Shown in pieces: positions 44,099-54,577 of a DNA stretch of 64,000 nt (its first letter is position 1; each line of letters begins with the position of its first letter). Below the pieces are notes generated by a model. It was given only the letters and a program-made list of their open reading frames with translations, searched no databases and was not told where the DNA came from. Both the position numbers and the translations under genes were made by a program. This stretch comes from Gammaproteobacteria bacterium (GTDB lineage: Bacteria; Pseudomonadota; Gammaproteobacteria; Steroidobacterales; Steroidobacteraceae), in NCBI GenBank assembly GCA_003137095.1, contig PLET01000113.1, forward strand, positions 1-64,000. The letters are read 5' to 3'.

Positions 44099-45034
44099 GG
44101 GCAGGCCGTCCACCTCTTCCGGTTTGGTGAGCTTGCGCTCCAGCAGGTCGTCGGTCCTGAGGCCGAGGTCGAGCGCGAGTGCCGCGGAGATGTAGATCGA
44201 GGAGTAGGTGCCGGCCAGGATGCCGATGACCAGCGCCGCCGAGAAGCCGTGCAGGGTTTCGCCGCCGAATATCAGCAATGCGAGCACCACCAGCAGGGTC
44301 ACCAGCTTGGTCATCAGGGTGCGCGACAGCGTTTGGTTGATCGATTCGTCGATGACCTGGGCGATCGACAGCTTGCGGGCGGTGCGCGCCCGTTCACGAA
44401 CCCGATCGAAGACGATGACGGTGTCATTGAGCGAATAGCCGATCACCGCGAGAATCGCGGAGATGGCCGTCAGATCGAACGTCATCTGGGATACCGCAAA
44501 GAACCCGAGCACGCAGATTGGGTCGTGCAACACCGCAAAAATCGCGCCCAGGGCGAGTTTCGGCGTGAAGCGCAGCAGCACGTAGATCAGGATCAGCACC
44601 AGGGTGGCCACCAGCGCCCAGGCGCCCTTGACGAACAACTCCTGCCCGACCTGCGGCCCGACGATCTCCGTCTGCTGCAGCTTCACGCCGGGATCCGCGG
44701 CGCGAAAGATGTCGAGAATGCGCGCGCCGATCTCGCCGCCCCTGGCGCTCGGATCGGGCGGCAGGCGCACCAGGATGTCCCGCGAACTGCCGAACGCCTG
44801 TACCTGGGCGCCGGCGATGCCGGCCTTGGCCAGGTCGCCGCGCAGCGCCTCGATGTTCGGCGCCTGCGGAAAATTCGTCTCGACGACGATGCCGCCGGTG
44901 AAGTCGATGCCCAGATTCAGACCGCGAGCTGCGACCAGCGCCAGCGATGCGACGATCAGGACCGCCGACAGGCCGTACCAGATCTTGCGCGTCCGCATGA
45001 AGGGGAAGCGCGTGACTTTGTGAAAGAATTCCAT
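44096..45034 (-). CDS. secF: Protein translocase subunit SecF
   Basis: This is 312 residues from MEFFHKVTRFPFMRTRK; the longer frame upstream is not SecF-like. Six membrane spans are seen, with the first periplasmic motif LNLGIDFTGGIVVE and the pore motif GYSLNDTVIVFDRVRER. It uses the proton gradient to pull exported proteins through SecYEG. It lies 37 bp after secD. The stop codon lies in a 19-bp tandem repeat. Confidence 0.97.
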   Translation of the reverse strand: MEFFHKVTRFPFMRTRKIWYGLSAVLIVASLALVAARGLNLGIDFTGGIVVETNFPQAPNIEALRGDLAKAGIAGAQVQAFGSSRDILVRLPPDPSARGGEIGARILDIFRAADPGVKLQQTEIVGPQVGQELFVKGAWALVATLVLILIYVLLRFTPKLALGAIFAVLHDPICVLGFFAVSQMTFDLTAISAILAVIGYSLNDTVIVFDRVRERARTARKLSIAQVIDESINQTLSRTLMTKLVTLLVVLALLIFGGETLHGFSAALVIGILAGTYSSIYISAALALDLGLRTDDLLERKLTKPEEVDGLP

Positions 45035-45071
45035 GTATTTGAACCCCGATTCGCGCGGCCGGATCGACCGC

Positions 45072-46925
45072 CTAGATCGACAACCGCTCGATCTTGCGCT
45101 TGCCGCCGTAGATGACCTGGACCAGCGCGCGACTGCCCATGAGGGATGTGAACATCGACGTCGCGATCCCGAGCACCAGCACCACCGCGAAGCCGCGCAC
45201 CGCACCGGTGCCGAACAGCCACAGCACGAGGCCGGCGATCAGCGCCGTGACGTTGGAGTCCGCAATCGCCGAGAACGCGCGGTCGAAGCCCGCGGAGATG
45301 GCCGCACGCGGCGAGACGCCGATGCGGATCTCCTCGCGAATGCGCTCGTAGATCAGAATGTTGGCATCCACCGCCATGCCGACGGTCAGCACCACCGCGG
45401 CGATTCCCGGCAGGGTGAGCGCGGCACCGACCAGCGACAGGAATGCGGTGAGCAGCACCACGTTGGCCGCCAACACGATGTCGGCAATCAAACCGAACGC
45501 CTTGTAGTAGATCGCCATGAAGATGAAGGCACCTAACATGCCGAACACCATCGCGTTGACCCCCTTGTCGATGTTGTCCTGACCGAGGCTCGGGCCGATC
45601 GCCCGCTCCTCGACCGGCGTCAGCGGCGCGGCCAATCCGCCCGCCCGCAGCAGCAGCGCGAGTTCGCGTCCCTCGATGGGATTCACGCCGGTGATCTGGA
45701 AATTGTTGGAGAACACCCCGCGAATGGTCGCACGATTGATGACCTCCTCGGTGGTGCGGTCGACATCGACGCCTTCGGCGTTTTTCTCGCGGGAACGGTC
45801 GATGAACACCACGGCCATCAGGTGACCGATGTTCTCCTGCGTGTTCTTGAGCATCTTGGCCGCGCCGCGGCTGTCGAGGCCCACCGACACCGCCGGGCCA
45901 TCCTGGCTGTTCGGCTGAAACGAGGCATCCGTCAGCTGATCGCCGGTGACGACCACGTCGCGCTTCAGTAGAACCGGCTGCTTGTCCCGGGTGTAGTACA
46001 GTTTGGAGCCGAGCGGCACATGGCCGGTGGCGGCGGCCTCCAGCGGATTGTTGGCCTCATCGACCATGCGAAATTCCAGGGTTGCGGTCTTGCCGAGGAT
46101 CTTCTTGACCTCGGCGGAGTTCTGCAGGCCGGGCAGTTCGATCTGGATGCGGTCCACGCCCTGGCGCGCAACCTGCGGCTCGGACACCGCAAGTTCCGGG
46201 CTGTTCAGCCGGTTTCGCAGGATCACGATGTTCTGCTGGATCGCGTAGTCCTCGCGCTCCTTGATCTCGGCCGGCGTGAGCACCAGATCGAGGGCAGGCG
46301 AACCATCGACGGTGGCGTCGGTCAGGGTCAGATTGCGGCTGTCGGCGAGAATGGCTGCGCGGCCCTTGGCGAAGCTGTCGGCGTCGCGGAACAGCACCCG
46401 CACCCGGTTCTGCGCATAATCCACTTGCACGTCCTGGTAGCCGATGCGGGCGTTGCGCAGCGACGCGCGGAAGTCCTGCTCATGGTGATCGAGCTGCTGC
46501 TTGACGGCGCCCGCCACGTCGACCTGATAAACGAGGTAGACGCCGCCGCGCAGGTCGAGGCCGAGCTTCAGCGGGTTCAACCCCAGATTGCGCATCCACT
46601 CGGGAACGCGCGAGGCCTGCGACAGCGCGATGGTGTACTCGTTGGGCTGGCCCTCCGCGATGACGTCGCGCGCCTTGAGCTGGTCCTGTTTGGTGGCGAA
46701 ACGCAGGGTCAGCCGCCCCTGGTCGAGAAATGCCCCGGTGGCCTTGACGCCCTTGTCCGCGAGCAGCCGCTCGATCGATGCCCGGTCCCCGTCCTGCACC
46801 GCCGCCCGGTCGCGCGCGAATTGCAGGGCATTCTCCTCGCCGAACAGGTTCGGCAGCGCGAGCAATATCCCGAACAGCAACACGATCGCCACCAGCGCAA
46901 TCTTCCAGCGCGGGTATGAAATCAT
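45072..46925 (-). CDS. secD: Protein translocase subunit SecD
   Basis: This protein has 617 residues. A first membrane span (KIALVAIVLLFGILLALPNLF) and the large P1 periplasmic domain with GLDLRGGVYLVYQVD precede GMAVDANILIYERIREE and a C-terminal five-helix block. It partners SecF. The start overlaps yajC by four bases. Gene order yajC-secD-secF is standard. Confidence 0.97.
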   Translation of the reverse strand: MISYPRWKIALVAIVLLFGILLALPNLFGEENALQFARDRAAVQDGDRASIERLLADKGVKATGAFLDQGRLTLRFATKQDQLKARDVIAEGQPNEYTIALSQASRVPEWMRNLGLNPLKLGLDLRGGVYLVYQVDVAGAVKQQLDHHEQDFRASLRNARIGYQDVQVDYAQNRVRVLFRDADSFAKGRAAILADSRNLTLTDATVDGSPALDLVLTPAEIKEREDYAIQQNIVILRNRLNSPELAVSEPQVARQGVDRIQIELPGLQNSAEVKKILGKTATLEFRMVDEANNPLEAAATGHVPLGSKLYYTRDKQPVLLKRDVVVTGDQLTDASFQPNSQDGPAVSVGLDSRGAAKMLKNTQENIGHLMAVVFIDRSREKNAEGVDVDRTTEEVINRATIRGVFSNNFQITGVNPIEGRELALLLRAGGLAAPLTPVEERAIGPSLGQDNIDKGVNAMVFGMLGAFIFMAIYYKAFGLIADIVLAANVVLLTAFLSLVGAALTLPGIAAVVLTVGMAVDANILIYERIREEIRIGVSPRAAISAGFDRAFSAIADSNVTALIAGLVLWLFGTGAVRGFAVVLVLGIATSMFTSLMGSRALVQVIYGGKRKIERLSI

Positions 46926-47254
46926 GCGCTCTTGACCGTGCCCTTCGGCAGCACCTGGGCGACCTGGAATTTCTGCAGCTTGACGCTCACGCCGCTCGCG
47001 ATCTCGAGCGTCAGGAACTGCTCGCCGACGTCGGTGACCTTGCCGAGGATTCCTCCGGTGGTGGCGACCTCGTCGCCGGCGGCGATCTTCGAGAGCATCT
47101 CGCGCTGCTCCTTGGCGCGCTTGTTCTGCGGCCTGATCAGCAGGAAGTAGAAGACCACCAGGAGCAGTACGGGCAGCATCAGCGCACTCAGGATGCTTTG
47201 TCCCCCAGCTGCCCCGGCCGCCTGCGCCTGGGCAGAATTAATGAAGAAATCCAT
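46922..47254 (-). CDS. yajC: Sec translocon accessory protein YajC
   Basis: This is 110 residues from MDFFINSAQAQAAGA, with a single membrane span (LMLPVLLLVVFYFLLIRP) and the conserved RPQNKRAKEQREML and GDEVATTGGILGKV. It associates with SecDF. It is coupled to secD by overlap and lies about 95 bp after tgt. Confidence 0.96.
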   Translation of the reverse strand: MDFFINSAQAQAAGAAGGQSILSALMLPVLLLVVFYFLLIRPQNKRAKEQREMLSKIAAGDEVATTGGILGKVTDVGEQFLTLEIASGVSVKLQKFQVAQVLPKGTVKSA

Positions 47255-47349
47255 AGCGTTACACCTGTTATTTGCGGTATGGCCGCGGCACAAAGGCGCG
47301 TATTATACAAAGAAACGCACGCCGCAAAGGTAAACCGGTCCCTTCGAGG

Positions 47350-49520
<2,171 letters not shown>

Positions 49521-49574
49521 TTGCACGGGAATACTACCAACAGGGCCGATCGCATATACTGCCGCACCTGGCAT

Positions 49575-49661
49575 GCCCGGATGGCGGAACTGGTAGACGC
49601 GCCGGACTCAAAATCCGGTGGTGGTGACACCGTGTGGGTTCGATTCCCTCTCCGGGCACCA
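49575..49661 (+). tRNA. tRNA-Leu (anticodon CAA)
   Basis: The gene is 87 nt with encoded CCA. The acceptor stem GCCCGGA pairs with TCCGGGC; the anticodon loop CTCAAAA sits in stem CCGGA/TCCGG and gives CAA, reading UUG. The long variable arm (GGTGGTGACACC region) and TTCGATT T-loop are typical of class II tRNA-Leu. Confidence 0.95.
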
Positions 49662-49681
49662 GTATTAACTATGGACGACAC

Positions 49682-50221
49682 TTGAATTTCTGCAGCAATT
49701 GCGGCTCACCCGTCGTATTGAAAGTTCCCGAGGGGGACCATCTGCCCCGCTTCGTGTGCACGAATTGCGGCAAGGTGCACTACCAGAATCCGCTGCTGGT
49801 GCTGGGATGCGTGCCCGAGTGGGAGGGCCGGATTCTCCTGTGCCGCCGCGCCATCGAGCCGCGGCTCGGCTATTGGACCGTACCGGCCGGATTCATGGAG
49901 AACGGCGAATCCCTGCAGGCGGCCGCCGCGCGCGAATGCTACGAAGAGGCGCGGGCGACGGTCGAGGTGGGCTCGCTGCTGGCGGTCGTCAGCGTCATCC
50001 ATGCAAACCAGGTGCACGTCATGTTTCGCGCACGCTTGATCGAGCCGCGATACGCCGCCGGACCCGAGAGTCAGGAGGTCGGCCTGTATGCCGAGGCCGA
50101 GATCCCCTGGGGCGACCTGGCATTCCCCAGCGGGGAGTTCACCCTGCGCAGGTACTTTCAGGACCGCACTGCCGGCCGCGAAGACCATCACGTGACCGAA
50201 TTGAACCGCTCCCTCAAATAG
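49682..50221 (+). CDS. Nudix hydrolase with N-terminal zinc ribbon
   Basis: This is 179 residues from TTG 49682 (LNFCSNCGSPV), which has GGACGA upstream; longer frames would begin inside the tRNA. A zinc ribbon (CSNCG and CTNCG) is followed by the Nudix box GFMENGESLQAAAARECYEEA (G-x5-E-x7-RE-x2-EE). Proteins of this layout hydrolyse nucleotide diphosphates such as NADH or ADP-ribose; the substrate is unknown. It starts only 20 bases after the tRNA and may share its transcript. Confidence 0.88.
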   Translation: MNFCSNCGSPVVLKVPEGDHLPRFVCTNCGKVHYQNPLLVLGCVPEWEGRILLCRRAIEPRLGYWTVPAGFMENGESLQAAAARECYEEARATVEVGSLLAVVSVIHANQVHVMFRARLIEPRYAAGPESQEVGLYAEAEIPWGDLAFPSGEFTLRRYFQDRTAGREDHHVTELNRSLK

Positions 50222-50276
50222 CCTATGGCACAATATCGGCGTCGAAACAGCGCAATAGAATTCAGAAGGGTAAGAC

Positions 50277-50600
50277 ATGACCTTTGTGGTGACCGAGTCC
50301 TGCATCAAATGCAAGTACATGGATTGCGTCGAGGTTTGCCCGGTCGACTGCTTCCATGAGGGACCGAATTTCCTGGTGATCGATCCGGACGAGTGCATCG
50401 ACTGCACCTTGTGCGAACCGGAGTGTCCGGTGGAGGCGATTTTCTCAGAGGAGGAGATTCCGGACGGTCAGGAAGCGTTCAAACAGCTGAACGCCGAACT
50501 CGCCAAGAAATGGCCGGTGATCAGCGAGAAAGGCGAGGCGCCGCCGGACGCCAAGGAATGGGAAGGCAAACCGGACAAGCTGAACCTGCTCGAGCGCTGA
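50277..50600 (+). CDS. fdxA: 7Fe ferredoxin
   Basis: This protein has 107 residues, the exact family length. The N-terminal cluster ligands lie in [17 protein letters not shown] and the second set in [12 protein letters not shown], together holding [3Fe-4S] and [4Fe-4S] clusters. The C-terminal extension ([16 protein letters not shown]) is typical of FdxA. It donates electrons at low potential; partners are unknown. Its stop abuts the dsbC stop within a perfect palindrome. Confidence 0.95.
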   Translation: MTFVVTESCIKCKYMDCVEVCPVDCFHEGPNFLVIDPDECIDCTLCEPECPVEAIFSEEEIPDGQEAFKQLNAELAKKWPVISEKGEAPPDAKEWEGKPDKLNLLER

Positions 50601-50608
50601 TCAGCGCT
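50593..50608. repeat. 16-bp perfect palindrome joining two convergent stop codons
   Basis: AGCGCTGATCAGCGCT spans the fdxA TGA (50598-50600) and the dsbC TGA (complement of 50601-50603). It leaves zero spacer between the genes and may act as a short bidirectional hairpin, although no T-run follows. Confidence 0.7.
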
Positions 50609-51356
50609 TGGCGAGCCGCAGATCGTTTATCTGCTGGACCAGCTCGTGCGGCGGCATGTAGCCCGCGATGTAATCCCCGTTTTCGGTGACGATGGCGGGC
50701 GTACCGCGCACGCCGATGGTCTGCCCCAGTGCGTATTCACGCGCCACCGGCGTGGCGCCGCAGGTCTTGGTCATGTCGAGCTGGCCGCCGGCCTTGGCTC
50801 GCGTCAGCGCCTCGTTGCGGTTCGCCGAACACCAGACCACCTCCGCCTTGCGCCAGCTCTCGGTTCCCGGCCCGGTGCGCGGATAGAACATGTAGCGCAC
50901 GCGCACGCCGAGTTTGTTGAGTTCGGCCATTTCACTGTGCAGCTTGCGGCAATATCCGCAGTCCACGTCGGTGAACACGGTGATCGTGTACTTCGGATTC
51001 GGCGGCGAGAAGATCAGCATCTGCGACTCGGGAACCTCGTTGATCAGTGCGATGCGCGCCCGTGTGCGCACCTCCTCGGTGAGATTCGCCCGCGAATCCA
51101 TGTCATAAAGGTTGCCGTCGATGAAGTACTTGCCGTCGGCGGTCAGGTAGCTCACGTCGGCACCCTGGGCGAATTCGTAGATGCCCGGAATGGGCGATGG
51201 ACGCAGGTCCTCGAGCTTGGATCCCGCCGGCAGCCGCTTGAGCAGCGCGGCACGGGGGTCCTTGGTGGCATCGGCCGGAGGATCGGCGGCAAGCGCCGGC
51301 GCCAGACCGCCGGCGAAGGCCACGAGCATGAACAAGGCGGCGATTTTTTGCGGCAT
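50601..51356 (-). CDS. dsbC: Thiol:disulfide interchange protein DsbC
   Basis: This is 251 residues from MPQKIAALFMLVAFAGG, a signal peptide; an ATG seven codons upstream is less likely. The N-terminal dimerisation domain is followed by the thioredoxin fold with active-site CGYC (FTDVDCGYCRKLH), a second disulfide pair (WCSANRN and KTCGATP) and the cis-Pro loop GVRGTPAIV. It isomerises wrong disulfides in the periplasm. Its position beside xerD is conserved in gammaproteobacteria. Confidence 0.95.
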   Translation of the reverse strand: MPQKIAALFMLVAFAGGLAPALAADPPADATKDPRAALLKRLPAGSKLEDLRPSPIPGIYEFAQGADVSYLTADGKYFIDGNLYDMDSRANLTEEVRTRARIALINEVPESQMLIFSPPNPKYTITVFTDVDCGYCRKLHSEMAELNKLGVRVRYMFYPRTGPGTESWRKAEVVWCSANRNEALTRAKAGGQLDMTKTCGATPVAREYALGQTIGVRGTPAIVTENGDYIAGYMPPHELVQQINDLRLAKR

Positions 51357-51451
51357 GAGTTCCACCAGAAAGATCACTTATTCGACCGGGCGGCGGCCCC
51401 CGGGTTCAACCCGAATTCTACCAGACGGGCGCGCGCCGCGGCGCGCTGCGG

Positions 51452-52408
51452 CTAGCCGCGCGGATGATGCTGCGAATGCAGCTCTTTGAGGCGCTCACGG
51501 GCGACATGGGTGTAGATCTGCGTGGTCGACAGATCGCTGTGGCCGAGCAACATCTGCACCACCCGCAAGTCCGCGCCGTGATTCAATAAATGGGTGGCGA
51601 ACGCGTGGCGCAGGGTATGCGGAGACAGTTCCTTCTCCACCCCGGCCTTCTTGGAATATCGCTTGATGATGTGCCAAAACGCCTGCCGGGTCATGCGATC
51701 GCCGCGGCGCGTCGGGAACAGGTAGTCGGTCTGCCGCTCGAGCAGGATTTCCACGCGCGGACCGCGCATGAACTGTTGCAGCCATTGCACAGCCTCGTCG
51801 CCCAGCGGAATCAGGCGTTCGCGGTTGCCCTTGCCGAGCACCCGCATGACACCCTGATTCAGGTTGACCTGGTTGTGCTTCAGGCTCACCAGTTCGGTGA
51901 CCCGCAGACCGGTGGCGTACAGCACCTCGAGCATGGTGCGGTCACGGTGACCCAGCGGATCGGAGACCGTCGGCGCTTCGAGCAGGGAATCGACCTCGGC
52001 CTCGGTGAGCGATTTCGGCAGCGAGCGGCCGATCTTCGGCATGGCGATCTGCGCCGTCGGGTCCAGCGCAATCAAGCCTTCGCGCACCATGAATCTGTAA
52101 AATCGGCGGAAGCTCGACAGCTGCCGGGCGGTGGATCGCGGCCGCGAGCCGCCTTCGACCCGCGCGGCGATGAAGCCGAGCAATTCGATGCGAGTGGCCT
52201 TGAGCAGCGCGCTGTCGCGTTCGTCCAGCCAGCGGCCGAGCGCCGTCAAATCGGCGCGATACGCCGCCAGCGTGTTGGCGGACAGTCCGCGCTCGGTCCA
52301 CACGGCGTCGAGAAAGCGCTGCAACGCCGGATCGGCCGCCTCGCGAGTGGGCGGTACCGTTGTGCCCGATGACCGTGTATAAACCGTCCGTTTCAGAGCC
52401 GTCGCCAT
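51452..52408 (-). CDS. xerD: Site-specific tyrosine recombinase XerD
   Basis: This protein has 318 residues. The N-terminal SAM-like domain (LSANTLAAYRADLTAL) precedes the catalytic residues: Arg in LYATGLRVTELVSL, HTLRHAFATHLLNHG and the tyrosine in STTQIYTHVARERLKEL. It resolves chromosome dimers at dif with XerC. The N-terminal 20 residues are longer than usual, so a start a little downstream is possible. This is a housekeeping recombinase unrelated to the island. Confidence 0.96.
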   Translation of the reverse strand: MATALKRTVYTRSSGTTVPPTREAADPALQRFLDAVWTERGLSANTLAAYRADLTALGRWLDERDSALLKATRIELLGFIAARVEGGSRPRSTARQLSSFRRFYRFMVREGLIALDPTAQIAMPKIGRSLPKSLTEAEVDSLLEAPTVSDPLGHRDRTMLEVLYATGLRVTELVSLKHNQVNLNQGVMRVLGKGNRERLIPLGDEAVQWLQQFMRGPRVEILLERQTDYLFPTRRGDRMTRQAFWHIIKRYSKKAGVEKELSPHTLRHAFATHLLNHGADLRVVQMLLGHSDLSTTQIYTHVARERLKELHSQHHPRG

Positions 52409-52539
52409 ATTGTCCTGCGTGCACCGCGGCGCACGAATTTCCGATCGGTATGCAATCGGGTGTCAGTATGCGAGGGGTATGGGCAGGTCGGCGTGACCCG
52501 AATCACAGTAACACCAAGTATTAACATAAGGAGAACCAG

Positions 52540-53256
52540 ATCACAGAAGTCAAAGCCGGCACGGGCTGGGATCTGCCGGGCGCCGCGTACGGAATCTATT
52601 CTTTGCTACTCTTCACCGCGCTAGGTACGGCCGTGCTAATCATCAATTTATTCGTGCCCAATCTGCGCAACCGGCGGTTCGTGGCTGGCGCCTTCTCCCG
52701 CGCCTTCCTGCGGTGCGCCGGCGTGCCGTTTGCGGTGCAGGGCGCCGAACGTCTGCCGCCCACCCCCTGCGTGGTGGTGGCAAATCATGCAAGCTACGTC
52801 GATGGCTTGGTCGCGGCGGCCGCCCTGCCGCCGAATTTCGCTTTCGTGATCAAGAAGGAGATGATCAAGGTGCCGCTCGCGGGGGTTTTGCTGCGCCGCC
52901 TGGGCTCCGAGTTCGTCGAACGCTTCGACCGGCGGAAAAGCGCCGTCGATGCCCGGCGCGTGGTGAAACTGGCGGTCGCCGGCCAGTCGCTGGTGTTCTT
53001 CCCCGAGGGCACCTTCGATCATCGGCGCCAGGTGGGAAAATTCATGCGGGGCGCCTTTGCCACTGCGGCGCGCGCGGACATGCCGGTGGTGGCGATGGCA
53101 ATCCACGGCACCCGCGATGCGCTGCCTTCCGGCAGCCTGTGGCTGCGCCGCAGGCCCATCCGGGTGGAGATTTTGCAGGTGCTGACGGCAGCCGAGGCGC
53201 GGCTGCACAGCCGCGAATTGATTGCCCGGGCGGTGGGGGAGCCGCTGGCGTCGTGA
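52540..53256 (+). CDS. plsC: 1-acyl-sn-glycerol-3-phosphate acyltransferase (PlsC family)
   Basis: This is 238 residues if translation starts at ATC 52540, six bases after AAGGAG (52528-52533); otherwise 217 from a TTG at 52603 that has no ribosome-binding site. An in-frame TAA lies just upstream and no ATG or GTG intervenes. The N-terminal membrane segment is followed by the acyltransferase motifs VVANHASYVDGL (H-x4-D), KKEMIKVPLAG, FFPEGTFDHRR and VAMAIHGTRD. It makes phosphatidic acid. The stop overlaps the thiolase GTG. Confidence 0.88.
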   Translation: MTEVKAGTGWDLPGAAYGIYSLLLFTALGTAVLIINLFVPNLRNRRFVAGAFSRAFLRCAGVPFAVQGAERLPPTPCVVVANHASYVDGLVAAAALPPNFAFVIKKEMIKVPLAGVLLRRLGSEFVERFDRRKSAVDARRVVKLAVAGQSLVFFPEGTFDHRRQVGKFMRGAFATAARADMPVVAMAIHGTRDALPSGSLWLRRRPIRVEILQVLTAAEARLHSRELIARAVGEPLAS

Positions 53257-54440
53257 ACCATTCAACCGATCCGGCCGTGATTCTCGCCGCCCGCCGCACC
53301 CCGCTCGGCGCATTCCAGGGCGCTTTTGCGGGGCTCACGGCGCCGCAGCTCGGCGCCTGCGCCATCCGGGCGGCGCTGGCCGATTCAGGATTGGCGCCCG
53401 GCGACGTCGACGAGGTCATTATGGGCATGGTGCTGTCCGCCGGAATCGGCCAGGCACCCGCACGCCAGGCGGCCCTGGCCGGCGGCATTCCGGCGGCCAC
53501 ACCGGCGACCACCGTGAACAAAATGTGCGGTTCGGGCATGCGCGCCGTCATGCTGGCCGCGGACCAGATCGTCGCGGGCTCCGCCCGCACCGCCGTGGCC
53601 GGCGGCCTGGAGTCGATGACCAATGCGCCGTATCTGCTGCCGAAGGCCCGCGCCGGCTATCGGATGGGACACCAGGAGGTGCTCGATCACATGTTCTTCG
53701 ACGGCCTGCAGAGCCCCTGGGACGGACAGCTCATGGGTTGTTTCGCCGAGGCGACCGCCGACAAGTACGGGTTCTCGCGCGTCGCCCAGGACGATTTCGC
53801 GTGCGAGTCCGTGCGCCGTGCGCAGGCGGCCATGGAACGCGGCGACTTCGCCGCAGAAATCACGGCTGTGAGCGGCGGCAGAGCCGCATCGAAGACGCTC
53901 GTCGAGCGGGACGAGACACCCTTCAAGCTCGACATGGCCCGGATCCGTTCGCTCAAGCCCGCCTTCCGGCAGGACGGCACCGTCACCGCGGCCAGTTCCT
54001 CGGGCATCGCCGATGGCGCGGCGGCCCTGGTGCTGGCGCGGGCATCGGTTGCGGTGGGCCTCGGGCTGGCCCCCATCGCCCGGATAGCGGGCCATGCAAG
54101 CTACGCACGCGAGCCCGAGTGGTTTACCCTGGCGCCCGTGGGGGCCATGCGCAAGTTGCTCGATCAGCTGCAGTGGTCGACAAACGAGGTCGATTTATTT
54201 GAAATCAATGAAGCTTTCGCGGTGGTGACAATGGCGGCCATGCGCGATCTTGAGCTCGATCCGGACAAGGTGAACGTCAACGGCGGCGCCTGCGCGCTGG
54301 GGCATCCCATCGGCGCCACGGGCGCCCGTATCCTGACCACCCTCATCCACGCCCTGCGAACGCGCGGCGGGAAACGCGGCATTGCCAGCCTCTGCATCGG
54401 CGGCGGCGAGGCCACGGCCGTGGCGGTCGAGTTGGCATAG
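53253..54440 (+). CDS. Acetyl-CoA C-acetyltransferase (thiolase)
   Basis: This is 395 residues from the GTG at 53253, overlapping the plsC stop. Thiolase motifs: the nucleophilic Cys in NKMCGSGMRAVMLAA, NGGACALGHPIGATGARI with the catalytic His, and a C-terminal LCIGGGEATAVAVE. In the usual CxG motif (C-IGGG) the second cysteine is present. It condenses or cleaves acetyl groups in beta-oxidation or polyester and isoprenoid synthesis. It precedes the ETF-QO gene, which accepts electrons from acyl-CoA dehydrogenation. Confidence 0.93.
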   Translation: MNHSTDPAVILAARRTPLGAFQGAFAGLTAPQLGACAIRAALADSGLAPGDVDEVIMGMVLSAGIGQAPARQAALAGGIPAATPATTVNKMCGSGMRAVMLAADQIVAGSARTAVAGGLESMTNAPYLLPKARAGYRMGHQEVLDHMFFDGLQSPWDGQLMGCFAEATADKYGFSRVAQDDFACESVRRAQAAMERGDFAAEITAVSGGRAASKTLVERDETPFKLDMARIRSLKPAFRQDGTVTAASSSGIADGAAALVLARASVAVGLGLAPIARIAGHASYAREPEWFTLAPVGAMRKLLDQLQWSTNEVDLFEINEAFAVVTMAAMRDLELDPDKVNVNGGACALGHPIGATGARILTTLIHALRTRGGKRGIASLCIGGGEATAVAVELA

Positions 54441-54577
54441 ATGGGCGTCCCTGCCCGAGCCATGCCCACATCCCTCGGCCATCCTTGGTTGACGGCGTCC
54501 TTGGCCTATTAACATGGTGTCCCCACCGGGTATAGCGACGCGGCGGGGGAAATTCCCTCACCAATGAAGGCAGGTTC

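Noticed and set aside
49575-49661. tRNA-Leu as an island integration site
   Set aside because: No integrase, direct repeat of the tRNA 3' end or composition shift flanks it; neighbours are GC-rich housekeeping genes.
51452-52408. XerD as a second mobile-element integrase
   Set aside because: Its length, motifs and position next to dsbC are those of the chromosomal dimer-resolution recombinase; no repeats or cargo surround it.
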